64,000 nucleotides of DNA from JBBDIX01 sp050486225 (GTDB lineage: Bacteria; Actinomycetota; Nitriliruptoria; Nitriliruptorales; Nitriliruptoraceae). Of this stretch, positions 52,332-60,388 are shown piece after piece. The stretch lies in contig JBJHCV010000001.1 in the NCBI GenBank assembly GCA_050486225.1, positions 186,001 through 250,000 of the forward strand, in the 5' to 3' direction. Position 1 is the first letter of the stretch. Each line of letters opens with the position of its first letter. Under the pieces are notes generated by a model. The model saw only the letters and a list, made by a program, of their open reading frames with translations. It had not been told where the DNA came from and did no database searches. The position numbers and the translations under genes are program-made.

Positions 52332-53240
52332 ATGGACACGCAGAGAAAGAGTCTTCGAACCAGGTGGGGGGCCGTCTTCTCGCTCGCACTGGTGGCCAGT
52401 CTGCTCGCCCTCCCGGCGGCGGCCGAAGAGCACGACGAGTGCGAACCGGAGTTCATCCAGGTGCAGGTGGGCACCGAGTACCTGTGGGAGCAGTACAACA
52501 CCAACAACGGCAACACGATCAACAACTCTGAGACGTGGGCGGCGGAGAAGCCGGAGGGATCGACCTCACCTCCGCGCGACTACCGCAAGGTGGACCCGGA
52601 GCAGTCGCGCCCGCTCATGGAGCAGCGCGAGAATCCTGAGTACGACCCCGAGTGTGGCGACGCCGTCTTCGACGGCAAGGTCACCATCTGCCACGCGACA
52701 CCGCCGGCGACGGCTGCCCAGGGATGGAACAAGCAGACCATCGACGACAGCGGCACGTCGTTCAACGGGCACGACGGGCACGACATGGACATCATCCCCG
52801 CGTTCCAGGGAACCGAGGCCTTCTACCCGGGCAAGAACCTGGGGGACCTCAACATGGAGGGGCTGTACCTGCTGACCGGTGTCCACGTCTGGGAGGCCGA
52901 CTGCGAGATCCCAGCCGAGATCGAGGTCTGTGTCCTCGACACGGGCAACCTGGCCATGGTCGACCCGACCATGACCGACCCCGAACTGCACGCGGCTGCA
53001 AGTGACGACGCCTGCGACGACGATGACAACGGCGGCGGCGGCGGTGGCGGCGGCGGCGGATCGTCGTCCAGCACCACGGCACTGCCTGAGGAACTGGCGA
53101 CCGGTCCGGCAACCACGCCGGTCCTGCCGACAGAGCTCGCCACGGGCTACGGCCCGAGCGCGCTGCCCTGGGCCCTGTACCTGACGGTCCTGCTCGGACT
53201 GTCGGTCGGTGGCGCCGGGTACGCGCTGCGCAGGCACTGA
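52332..53240 (+). CDS. Secreted, wall-anchored protein (sortase substrate)
   Basis: About 302 aa. AAGGA at 52321-52325 stands 6 nt before ATG 52332 but touches ATG 52326, so the second ATG is preferred. Signal peptide: basic start, then WGAVFSLALVASLLALPAAA and cleavage before EEHDE. Middle: VTICHATPPATAAQGWNKQT and a GHDGHDMDIIPAFQG segment like those of other actinobacterial wall proteins. After an acidic CDDDDN and ten-Gly linker come two copies of an anchoring-like motif (LPEELATG and LPTELATG), a hydrophobic span (LPWALYLTVLLGLSVGGAGY) and the basic tail ALRRH. The class F sortase gene starts 10 nt downstream. Confidence 0.83.
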   Translation: MDTQRKSLRTRWGAVFSLALVASLLALPAAAEEHDECEPEFIQVQVGTEYLWEQYNTNNGNTINNSETWAAEKPEGSTSPPRDYRKVDPEQSRPLMEQRENPEYDPECGDAVFDGKVTICHATPPATAAQGWNKQTIDDSGTSFNGHDGHDMDIIPAFQGTEAFYPGKNLGDLNMEGLYLLTGVHVWEADCEIPAEIEVCVLDTGNLAMVDPTMTDPELHAAASDDACDDDDNGGGGGGGGGGSSSSTTALPEELATGPATTPVLPTELATGYGPSALPWALYLTVLLGLSVGGAGYALRRH

Positions 53241-53250
53241 GGTACTGCGG

Positions 53251-53922
53251 ATGAAGCGGGCGACGGCGGTCACGATGGCGATGCTGCTGAGTGTGGCAGT
53301 CGTCACGGGGCCGTCGTCGCCCGTGGATCCCGGGCTGCTGCCCCCGGAGCCGCCCTCGTTCCAGCGACCCATCGCCAAGCCCGATGTCGGGGGCGAGCCG
53401 TTCGTCGCCCCCGACGTCGATCCAACAGAACCTGCGGGCCCCGTCGGCGCCGTGCCGTTCTCGATCTTCCTCGCGAACACCGCTGCCCACGTCATCCCGG
53501 TCGGTCTCAACCCCGACGGCAGCATGGAGGTCCCCGACGACGTCCACGCCGTCGGGTGGTACACGCTCACCAACGTCCGACCCGGTGACCCCGGCACGGC
53601 CGTGCTCGCCGGCCACGTCGACTCCCGCACACAGGGCCGTGGCGTGTTCTACGACCTGGTGAACCTTCGCGTCGGTGACGAGATCACCATCGACACGGCG
53701 GACGGCCCCCAGCTGTGGATCGTCTCGTCCACCGAGACCCACCGCCGCAGCGAACTTCCCATCGCCGAGGTGTTCAGCCTCGACGGCGAGCCGCGCCTCG
53801 CACTGGTCACCTGCGGCGGCGAGTTCGACTCCGCGATCCGCTCCTACCGTGACAACGTCGTCGTGTACGCGCACCTGGCGGACGAGACGCACACCGCGGG
53901 ACGGGTCCTCACCCGCGGCTGA
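53251..53922 (+). CDS. srtF: Class F sortase
   Basis: 223 aa from ATG 53251. N-terminal signal/anchor KRATAVTMAMLLSVAVVTG, Pro-rich linker, then the sortase barrel: VGWYTLTNVRPGDPGTAVLA, catalytic His in AGHVDSRTQGRGVFYDLVNL ~117, catalytic Cys in LALVTCGGEFDSAIR ~190, and Arg in SYRDNVVVYAHLAD ~203. All three catalytic residues are present. It cleaves a C-terminal sorting signal and links the protein to a wall nucleophile outside the membrane. The protein encoded just upstream is the evident substrate. Confidence 0.92.
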   Translation: MKRATAVTMAMLLSVAVVTGPSSPVDPGLLPPEPPSFQRPIAKPDVGGEPFVAPDVDPTEPAGPVGAVPFSIFLANTAAHVIPVGLNPDGSMEVPDDVHAVGWYTLTNVRPGDPGTAVLAGHVDSRTQGRGVFYDLVNLRVGDEITIDTADGPQLWIVSSTETHRRSELPIAEVFSLDGEPRLALVTCGGEFDSAIRSYRDNVVVYAHLADETHTAGRVLTRG

Positions 53923-54063
53923 ACCCACACTCCGGTTCCCGAGGCTCCTGGACGGCCGTTCACGGGAGTTCCGGAATCTTCCCGATGATCCCCACCTCGT
54001 CTTCGCACAGGCTCCTGCTCCCAGTCGGGGCACGGTGTCCCGGCGTTCCAGTGCGGATCGCGG

Positions 54064-54990
54064 GTGGCCTCCAGAACTTCTGTCGTCCACATCCTCGTGT
54101 CGACCGTGGCACGCGTCGTGCCGGTGGTCGGCGCGGCGCTCGTCATGCTCGGCGTCGCCTCAACGGTGACCCTGACGGGCCAGACCACCTCGTCGGTCGC
54201 GGACCTGGCGCCCGAGCGCGCCGTGATGCCCGACCTGCCGGACGAACCGGCGCGACCGGCCAGCCAGGCACCCGTGCGCGTGATCGCGCCTGCGGACATC
54301 GCCGCACCCTCGAACCAGCCGACGGACCGGGTGTCGACCGCCGCGCTCGTGGACCGCACGCCGGCGATCGACCGTTGGCAGGTGGCCGCACTCCTGCAGA
54401 CCATCCGGCCCGCGCCGGTGGTACCCGACGAGCCGCCCCCACCACCGAAGCCCGCCGCGCCTCCGGCTCCGAAGCCGGCGGCGCCTCCGGCCGCCGAACC
54501 TGCCGAGACCCCGAAGGAACCGACGCCCGAGCCAGTCGCACCGGCTCCGGCGCCGGATCCCACCCCGGTCGCCACCTCCGGGGGAACCTCCCAGCTCGCC
54601 CGCGTCGAGGCGATCGCGGACCGGCTGCCGTTCAACTGGCGCGCGACCGGCGTGAAGTTCCGGGTCGGCTGTGCTCCCGGTCGTGCCGCGTGCAACTGGG
54701 GTCTGTACACGGCGGGGCCGAAGGAGATCTGGATCGGTCCGGGTGCGTTCGAGAACGAGGCCCGACTGTTCTACGTGGTGGCGCACGAGGTCGTGCACGC
54801 CTGGCAGTACGCGAACGACCCGCACTCGCGCATGTACGACCTCGCCGACTGGCAGCGGGTCGAGGTCGCGGGACTCGAGGGCGCCGCGGACTGTCTCGCA
54901 CAGGCCTGGGGCGCGACCACGACCTACTACTGGACGTGTCCGTCGGACGCGCGCCAGCACATGCAGCGGGTGTTCGCCTCCACCCAGTGA
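54064..54990 (+). CDS. Membrane-anchored zinc metallopeptidase-like protein
   Basis: 308 aa from GTG 54064; GTG 54106 is an alternative. One N-terminal span (VVPVVGAALVMLGVASTVTL), then ~130 residues of Pro/Ala/Glu linker (PPPPPKPAAPPAPKPAAPP). The C-terminal ~130 residues are a zincin: FYVVAHEVVHAWQYANDP with HExxH ~242, and GLEGAADCLAQAWG ~275 offering the third ligand Glu. Two Cys pairs (GCAPGRAACNW; DC...TCPS) may form disulfides. Located outside the membrane, it may process wall proteins. It follows the sortase by 141 nt. Confidence 0.78.
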   Translation: MASRTSVVHILVSTVARVVPVVGAALVMLGVASTVTLTGQTTSSVADLAPERAVMPDLPDEPARPASQAPVRVIAPADIAAPSNQPTDRVSTAALVDRTPAIDRWQVAALLQTIRPAPVVPDEPPPPPKPAAPPAPKPAAPPAAEPAETPKEPTPEPVAPAPAPDPTPVATSGGTSQLARVEAIADRLPFNWRATGVKFRVGCAPGRAACNWGLYTAGPKEIWIGPGAFENEARLFYVVAHEVVHAWQYANDPHSRMYDLADWQRVEVAGLEGAADCLAQAWGATTTYYWTCPSDARQHMQRVFASTQ

Positions 54991-54991
54991 A

Positions 54992-55008
54992 CGGGCCGAA
55001 CAGGCCCG
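54992..55008 (+). terminator. Short GC hairpin after the metallopeptidase gene
   Basis: CGGGCC-GAACA-GGCCCG begins 2 nt after the stop. A second palindrome, CGGACA-CCC-TGTCCG, follows at 55010-55024. There is no T-tract, so intrinsic termination would be atypical, though such hairpins are common at gene ends in high-GC actinobacteria. Confidence 0.4.
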
Positions 55009-55027
55009 CCGGACACCCTGTCCGACC

Positions 55028-55060
55028 CGCCAGACACTCGTCAGGTCCCCGTCAGGTGAC
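55028..55060 (+). promoter_or_regulatory. Three 11-bp direct repeats before the receiver-like gene
   Basis: CGCCAGACACT, CGTCAGGTCCC and CGTCAGGTGAC stand head to tail; the first is degenerate. A possible -10 hexamer TACGGT starts 6 nt after the last unit (55066), so a regulator bound here would sit over the -35 region as an activator. The start codon is at 55101. Confidence 0.6.
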
Positions 55061-55100
55061 GCTCGTACGGTCAGTGCACTGACTGGTGTGAGGTCGTCGA

Positions 55101-55520
55101 GTGGACACCTACCCCGAGGACCCGTACGTCCCCGCGGCACTACTGCTGTGCGATGACGGCGCGACGTCGTGCCTCGCGGTCGAACGTGCCGTGACCGCTG
55201 CGGGGTTCGAGGTCGTGGCCAACGTGTCGCGCTGGTCCGCCGCGCTGCAGACGCTGGCGGACGTGTCGATCGACGTCGTGGTCCTCGACCTGGCCCTCGC
55301 CGGGTCGGTGGGCATCCGCATCGTCGGGGTGCTGCAGGCCGTCGCACCCAACGTCGAGGTGATCGTGCTGACCCCGTTCGCCAACATCGACCCGGAACTG
55401 CGACGTTCCGGGGCGTTCAGCGTGATCGACCCGTCCGACCTACGTCCGCTGGGACTCGCGCTGCGCCGCCTCATGGTCATCCGGTCCCAACCCCACCGGA
55501 TGCGTGCCACCACCGACTGA
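55101..55520 (+). CDS. Stand-alone receiver-like protein lacking the conserved Lys
   Basis: 139 aa from GTG. It has the CheY-like pattern LLLCDDGATSCLAVERAV with the acidic pair (~16-18), VVVLDLALAGSVGIRIV with the phospho-acceptor Asp ~60, and VIVLTPFANID with the Thr ~88. The conserved Lys that should follow (usually in a K-P turn) is absent: the segment reads GAFSVIDPSDLRPLG. No output domain. The C-terminus overlaps the convergent histidine kinase gene by 81 nt. It may be an atypical, phosphorylation-independent or inhibitory receiver; role unknown. Confidence 0.75.
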   Translation: MDTYPEDPYVPAALLLCDDGATSCLAVERAVTAAGFEVVANVSRWSAALQTLADVSIDVVVLDLALAGSVGIRIVGVLQAVAPNVEVIVLTPFANIDPELRRSGAFSVIDPSDLRPLGLALRRLMVIRSQPHRMRATTD

Positions 55521-56969
55521 CGCCCCGTCCCCCGGCTCCGCGTCGCCTGCCCGGCGGACACCATCGTCGCTGTGTGTGTCTCCCACCGCGTGGTCGCCCT
55601 CCGGGTCGCCCGAGTCGTCCGTGGCGTCGTCGCCCTCCGGGTCCCTGGCCTCGACGGGCATGGCCGGCAGGCTCAGTACGAACACACCATCGCGGAGCAC
55701 CAGGTCGCCGCCCATGCCCCGCGCCAGGCCCCGGGCGATGGGCAGACCCAACCCGGAGCCCCCGTGCTCGTCGAACGACGTGAAGCGTTCGAAGATCAGC
55801 TCCACGTCGTCGACCCACACACCCGGGCCGTCGTCGCTGACCCGGACCTCGAGCCAGTCGTGGTCGGCGGCCTGCACCCGTGCGGACTCGACGGCGACCA
55901 CGTGGCGGGCGTGGCGGCGCGCGTTGTCCAGCAGGTTCGCGAGGATCTCTCGAACGTCGCGGTCGATGAGCCACCACTGCCCGGTGAGCATCGGATCCGC
56001 GTCGAACTCGAACTCCAGCGACGCCGACAGGCTGCAGGACCGGTCGACCTCGTCGAGGCACAGGGCCGTGAGGTCGACCGGTTCGAGCTCGCCGGACCGC
56101 CCCTCCTGCAGCTGTGCCATGCGCAGCAGGGCGTTGACGAGCCGGTGGGACCGCGCCGTCTCGCGCAGCAGGTTCGCCATGAGCTGGTCCCGAACGGCCG
56201 GGTCCGCCTCGTGGAGCATCGCCTCGACGGTGGCGCGGATCGCCGCCAGCGGCGTGCGCAGCTGGTGGGCCGCGTCGTCGACGAACCGTCGGGTCTGCTC
56301 CTCGGACTCCTGCAACCGCAGGTAGGACGACTCGAGCGAGTCGAGCATCTCGTCGTAGGCGACCGCCATCCTGCCGAGCGGAGTCGTAGGGTCGTCGGGT
56401 TCGAGGCGCCACCCGAACTCGCCCGACGCGGTGTGGTGCGCGACGTCCACGACGTGCTCGAGCGGGTCCAGTGCGAAGCCGGCCACCCGGTGGAACAGCA
56501 GCATGGCCAGACCGAGCACGAGCCCGCTGCCGGCGATCATGTAGCCGAGGAGGACCCGCATGGTGTCGTCGATTCCGTCACGCGAGGCGTACACCTCGAT
56601 GACGGTCCCCCCGTCGAGTTCGACCAAGCGCGACACGCTGCGTTCCCGTTCGGCGAGGATGACCGACGCGGTGACCGCGCCAACGCCCTGCTGTCGCAGG
56701 CGCGGGTCCGACTCGTGCACGACCCCGTCGTTGCCGGTGACGGTCGCCGGGATCCCGTTGGCGGCGAGCGCCAGGGCGATGCGCTCGGGGTCCTGCAGGC
56801 TGCCGATCTCCCGGGCCAGGTTCGCGCGCACGTCGAGCACGACACCGAGTTCCCGTTCGAGGCGGTCCTGCACGGCGAAGAACACGAAACTGCCGACGAG
56901 GAGGATCATCAGCGCGAGCGTGGAGATCCCTGCGGCCACGACCCGGTCGGAGAGTGACGGTGTCCGCAT
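55440..56969 (-). CDS. Sensor histidine kinase, HAMP-containing
   Basis: 509 aa from ATG. Spans at ~10-32 (VVAAGISTLALMILLVGSFV) and ~140-165 (LLGYMIAGSGLVLGLAMLLF) enclose an extracytoplasmic sensor domain. A HAMP-like linker follows, then the H-box FVDDAAHQLRTPLAAIRATV ~228, N-box NLLDNARRHA, G1 VSDDGPGVWVDD, F-box IFERF and G2 GGSGLGLPIARGLARGMGGD. An unusual acidic, Gly-rich tail of ~75 residues (ARDPEGDDATDDSGDPEGD...) follows the ATPase domain; its end overlaps the receiver-like gene. It pairs with the OmpR-type regulator 3 nt upstream. Confidence 0.9.
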   Translation of the reverse strand: MRTPSLSDRVVAAGISTLALMILLVGSFVFFAVQDRLERELGVVLDVRANLAREIGSLQDPERIALALAANGIPATVTGNDGVVHESDPRLRQQGVGAVTASVILAERERSVSRLVELDGGTVIEVYASRDGIDDTMRVLLGYMIAGSGLVLGLAMLLFHRVAGFALDPLEHVVDVAHHTASGEFGWRLEPDDPTTPLGRMAVAYDEMLDSLESSYLRLQESEEQTRRFVDDAAHQLRTPLAAIRATVEAMLHEADPAVRDQLMANLLRETARSHRLVNALLRMAQLQEGRSGELEPVDLTALCLDEVDRSCSLSASLEFEFDADPMLTGQWWLIDRDVREILANLLDNARRHARHVVAVESARVQAADHDWLEVRVSDDGPGVWVDDVELIFERFTSFDEHGGSGLGLPIARGLARGMGGDLVLRDGVFVLSLPAMPVEARDPEGDDATDDSGDPEGDHAVGDTHSDDGVRRAGDAEPGDGASVGGGTHPVGLGPDDHEAAQRESQRT

Positions 56970-56972
56970 CGG

Positions 56973-57728
56973 TCAGTCCGTCGTCTGCTGGGCATCGGGC
57001 TCCGGCTCGACGTCCGACGTCGCCGAACCGTCGTCCGGAACCGGGACGTCGGTGACCGGCTGGAACCGGTAGCCGGCGCCGCGGACCGTGTGGATCACCC
57101 TGGGGCCGTGCTCCTCGAGTCGTCGACGCGCGGAACTGACCCGCACCTCGACGACGTTGTGGTCGTACGAGTCGAATCCCCACACACTCGACAGCAGCTG
57201 CGTCTTGGACAGGACCCGGCCCGGACTGCGTCCCAGCGCGACCACGAGGTCGAACTCGATGCGGGGCATGTCGACGAGGTGGCCGTTGCGGTGGATGGTG
57301 CGTGCCGCCTCGTCGACGACGACGTCGCCCACCTGCCACACGTCGGACGCCAGCCGGCCGCTGCGTCGCAGCAGTGCTCGGATGCGGGCGAACAGTTCGG
57401 CCATCTCGAACGGCTTCGCCAGGTAGTCGTCCGCGCCGGCCTCGAACCCCGCGAGCCGGTCGGGTGTGGTGTCCGCGGCGGTGAGGAAGATGATGGGGAG
57501 TTCACCGTCGTCGCGCAGCAACCGGGCGATGCTCAACCCGCTCGGACCCTGGGGCAGGCGGATGTCGAGCAGCGCGAGGTCGGGCCGGAACGCCCGGGCG
57601 ACCTCACGGACGTTGGCCCCGTCGGGCTCACTGTGGACCGTGTATCCCTGACTGGTCAGCGCCGAGTGGATGGCCTGACGCAGCGCGGTGTCGTCCTCGA
57701 CCGCGAGGATCCGGGGCATGTTCCGCAT
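56973..57728 (-). CDS. OmpR/PhoB-family response regulator
   Basis: 251 aa from ATG 57728 (AGGGG ~11 nt upstream); ATG 57719 is an alternative. Receiver: RILAVEDDTALRQAIHSALT with acidic pair, phospho-acceptor Asp in LALLDIRLPQGPSG ~54, FLTAADTTP and Lys in YLAKPFEMAELFARIRALLR ~107. Winged-helix effector: RVLSKTQLLSSVWGFDSYDH and VVEVRVSSARRRLEEHGPRV, ending HTVRGAGYRF. A short acidic C-terminal tail follows. The likely binding sites are the 11-bp direct repeats 48 nt upstream of its own start and before two other units, suggesting autoregulation. Confidence 0.93.
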   Translation of the reverse strand: MRNMPRILAVEDDTALRQAIHSALTSQGYTVHSEPDGANVREVARAFRPDLALLDIRLPQGPSGLSIARLLRDDGELPIIFLTAADTTPDRLAGFEAGADDYLAKPFEMAELFARIRALLRRSGRLASDVWQVGDVVVDEAARTIHRNGHLVDMPRIEFDLVVALGRSPGRVLSKTQLLSSVWGFDSYDHNVVEVRVSSARRRLEEHGPRVIHTVRGAGYRFQPVTDVPVPDDGSATSDVEPEPDAQQTTD

Positions 57729-57775
57729 GCCGCAGGTTACCCCTGGCCGGTTCATGACCGCGGTGACCACGACCT

Positions 57776-57808
57776 CGTCAGGCCCTCGTCAGGTTCCCGT
57801 CAGGTTCA
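57776..57808 (+). promoter_or_regulatory. Three 11-bp direct repeats between the regulator and the 96-aa protein gene
   Basis: CGTCAGGCCCT, CGTCAGGTTCC and CGTCAGGTTCA follow each other without gaps; all three keep CGTCAGG exactly. A possible -10 hexamer GAGAAT starts 5 nt after the last unit (57813), the same geometry as at 55028-55071. The site lies in the divergent region, so it can serve the 96-aa protein gene and the regulator operon. Confidence 0.65.
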
Positions 57809-57880
57809 TGACGAGAATGGGTTCTGTGGCCGCCGTGCATCGCGGACGCGTCACGCGACACGCCCCGGGAAGGTCGGCAC

Positions 57881-58171
57881 ATGCGCACCAGTCGCAGGCA
57901 CGACGAACAGGCGCTGCAACGCGCCATCGACGGGCGACCCTCGAACGATGCCGCCGACGACGCCGCGAGGCTGTTCGTCGACGCCCTTCGCGCGACGGTG
58001 GGCGACGAGCCCCCGACCCCGAGCGCTGCCCTCGAGGCGGTGCTCGAGCATGGTGTGCACGACCGCGAGCGGCCTGAGGCACGTCGTCGCGCGGACGCCG
58101 CAGGCTCCGCGGAGGCCTCGAACGCGTCGTCCAAGGCGAACCAGGGCCACCGGTCCGCTGCGCTCCACTGA
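57881..58171 (+). CDS. Small protein, 96 aa, unknown
   Basis: ATG preceded by GGGAAGG, 7 nt upstream, and by the regulator-type direct repeats. Product is soluble and polar: MRTSRRHDEQALQRAIDGRP, then NDAADDAARLFVDALRATVG and a basic, Ala/Ser-rich end (RPEARRRADAAGSAEASNAS). The first half resembles in pattern the short N-terminal segments of actinobacterial anti-sigma-like proteins (a helix with an Asp/Ala-rich LxxALR core), but no zinc or transmembrane motif is present. Function unknown; it is probably part of the two-component regulon. Confidence 0.6.
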   Translation: MRTSRRHDEQALQRAIDGRPSNDAADDAARLFVDALRATVGDEPPTPSAALEAVLEHGVHDRERPEARRRADAAGSAEASNASSKANQGHRSAALH

Positions 58172-58230
58172 ACCTGCCGGCTCGGCCATCGTCCGCGGGC
58201 ATGCCGTCGGGCCGTGCCCGCCGGCTCACC

Positions 58231-58259
58231 TGGCCAGGTCGACGACGGTCGCCTATCGT
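58231..58259 (+). promoter_or_regulatory. Candidate sigma-70-type promoter of the ectoine genes
   Basis: TGGCCA (4/6 to TTGACA) and TATCGT (4/6 to TATAAT) are separated by exactly 17 nt. An inverted repeat GCGCGACG-TC-CGTCGCGC follows at 58281-58298 in the leader, a possible regulatory or pausing structure. The gene starts at 58432 or 58393. Confidence 0.4.
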
Positions 58260-58431
58260 GGGGACTCGCACACCGCACACGCGCGACGTCCGTCGCGCGC
58301 AGCACCGGTGTGACGATCGACACCGAAGCCGGGGAGGTGATCCGTAGGCCGCCGAGGCCGTTCGGAGTGCCTCGCCCACGTCGCCGGGTCCCGTGAGGAT
58401 CCGGATCCCGTCGGGTCCCGCGGCCGACGTC

Positions 58432-60252
58432 ATGCATCACGACATCGAACTGAGAACACCCACGTCCGACGACGCCGCTGCCATGTGGCAGCTCGTACGA
58501 GACGACGGGACACTTGACGTCAACTCGCCGTACGCCTACCTGCTGGTGTGCACCGACCACGCGGACACGTCGCTCGTGGCGACCGACGACCGCGGAGTGG
58601 TCGGGTTCGTGTCGGGCTACCGCCCACCGTCGCAGCCCGACGACCTGTTCGTGTGGCAGATCGGTGTCCACCGACGCGCGCGGCGCCGCGGTCTCGGCCG
58701 CCGGCTGCTCAGAGCCCTGCTGGACTGTCCCGGCAGCCGCGACGCGACGAGCCTGACCGCCACGGTCACCCCCGACAACACCGCGTCCATGGCGCTGTTC
58801 GAGCGGTTCGCCGCCGAACTGGGGGTCCCGTGCGAACGCAGCGAACGGTTCGCCGCCGACCTGTTCCCCGCAGGTGACCACGCGGCCGAGTTCGAACTGC
58901 GCATCCACCCACTTCCCGCCGCCGACCGTCGTGAGCGCACCGAGGAGCCCATCGTCATGAAGACCGCCCGCCCGGACGCCATCACCCGACTCGAGTCGGA
59001 CGTGCGCTCCTACGGACGGATGTGGCCCGCCACGTTCGAGACGGCCCGCGGCAGCACCATCTGGGACACCGACGGCAACGCGTACCTCGACCTGTTCGCC
59101 GGGGCCGGTTCGCTCAACTACGGCCACAACGACCCCCGCATGCGCGACGCGGTCGTCGACCACCTGACGGCCGACGGCATCGTCCACAGCCTGGACACCG
59201 CCACGGTCGCCCGCCGCCGGTTCCTCGAACGGTTCGAGGAGGTGATCCTCGAACCACACGGGTTCGACTGGAAGGTGCAGTTCCCCGGACCGACCGGCAC
59301 CAACGCGGTCGAGGCCGCGATGAAGCTCGCCCGCAAGTACACGGGGCGCGAGCACGTCGTGGGGTTCACCAACGCCTTCCACGGCATGACGCTCGGGTCG
59401 CTGTCCGTGTCCGGCAACTCGATGAAGCGTGAGGGGGCCGGGGTGGGCCTCGGGTCCACGACCAACGTCCCCTACGACGGCTACCTCGGCGACGAGGTCG
59501 ACACGATGAGCTACCTCGACGCCCTGCTCGCCGACGACGGCAGCGGGTTCGAGAAGCCGGCCGCCGTCATCGTGGAGACCGTCCAGGCCGAGGGTGGGCT
59601 GGCGACGGCCTCGTCCACGTGGCTGCGTCGGCTGCGCGAGGTGTGCACGAACCACGGGGTGCTGCTCATCGTCGACGACATCCAGGCCGGCTGCGGTCGC
59701 ACCGGACCGTTCTTCAGCTTCGACGTGGCCGACATCGAGCCCGACATCGTGACGCTGTCGAAGTCACTGTCGGGGTTCGGGATGCCGTTCGCCGTCACCC
59801 TGATGCGCCACGAACTCGACGTGTGGGACCCGGGCGAGCACAACGGCACGTTCCGCGGGTTCAACCCCGCGATGGTCACCGCGACCGTCGCACTCGACCA
59901 CTGGGTCGACGACGCACTCCAACGGTCGACCGCCCGGAAGGCCGAGACCGTCGCCGCCGCCCTCGACGCGCTGGTCGACGCACACCCCGACCACGTCCTC
60001 GAACGCCGGGGGCGCGGGCTGCTGCAGGGCATCGCGTGCACCGACGGGATCGCCCAGGCAGCCGCTCGTCGCGCCTACGACCTGGGCGTGCTCGTGGAGA
60101 CCTCCGGGCCCAACAGCGAGGTGCTCAAGCTCCTGCCGGCACTCACGATCCCCGACGACGAACTGGCCGAGGCCCTCACGCGCATCACCACCGCCGTGGG
60201 TGACGTGGTCGCCGACGCGAGTGGGTCACCGGCCCGGAGCGCCGTCGCCTGA
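58432..60252 (+). CDS. ectAB: EctA-EctB fusion: diaminobutyrate acetyltransferase + diaminobutyrate-2-oxoglutarate transaminase
   Basis: One uninterrupted frame of 606 aa from ATG 58432 (GTG 58393 would add 13). Residues ~1-165 are the GNAT acetyltransferase EctA (IELRTPTSDDAAAMWQLVRD, WQIGVHRRARRRGLGRRLLR, VTPDNTASMALFERFAAELG). Residues ~176-606 are a full-length class III transaminase EctB (ITRLESDVRSYGRMWPATFE, LFAGAGSLNYGHNDPRM, IVDDIQAGCGRTG, PLP Lys in VTLSKSLSGFGMPFAVTLM). Normally these are separate genes. An in-frame ATG at 58957 with GAGGAG 9 nt upstream marks the ancestral ectB start and could still give free EctB. Together they turn aspartate semialdehyde into N-gamma-acetyl-diaminobutyrate for ectoine. 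Confidence 0.92.
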   Translation: MHHDIELRTPTSDDAAAMWQLVRDDGTLDVNSPYAYLLVCTDHADTSLVATDDRGVVGFVSGYRPPSQPDDLFVWQIGVHRRARRRGLGRRLLRALLDCPGSRDATSLTATVTPDNTASMALFERFAAELGVPCERSERFAADLFPAGDHAAEFELRIHPLPAADRRERTEEPIVMKTARPDAITRLESDVRSYGRMWPATFETARGSTIWDTDGNAYLDLFAGAGSLNYGHNDPRMRDAVVDHLTADGIVHSLDTATVARRRFLERFEEVILEPHGFDWKVQFPGPTGTNAVEAAMKLARKYTGREHVVGFTNAFHGMTLGSLSVSGNSMKREGAGVGLGSTTNVPYDGYLGDEVDTMSYLDALLADDGSGFEKPAAVIVETVQAEGGLATASSTWLRRLREVCTNHGVLLIVDDIQAGCGRTGPFFSFDVADIEPDIVTLSKSLSGFGMPFAVTLMRHELDVWDPGEHNGTFRGFNPAMVTATVALDHWVDDALQRSTARKAETVAAALDALVDAHPDHVLERRGRGLLQGIACTDGIAQAAARRAYDLGVLVETSGPNSEVLKLLPALTIPDDELAEALTRITTAVGDVVADASGSPARSAVA

Positions 60253-60388
60253 GCGCCCCCGCCGGCAGGCGACTCGAACGCCGCAGCACCTGCCGGTCGG
60301 CCCGGACCGCACCCGGACCTCCTCGAGGCCGCTCCGACTCCGCGCGCCACGCCACGGCGGTGCCACACGCGACGAACCAGGACGAACC

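Noticed and set aside
53031..53070. GGC/GGT-rich run considered as a microsatellite
   Set aside because: It encodes the Gly linker of the wall protein and shows no slippage-like duplication beyond that.
58172..58431. Leader before ectAB examined for a tRNA or riboswitch
   Set aside because: No cloverleaf or known riboswitch core could be drawn; only the short inverted repeat at 58281-58298 is evident.
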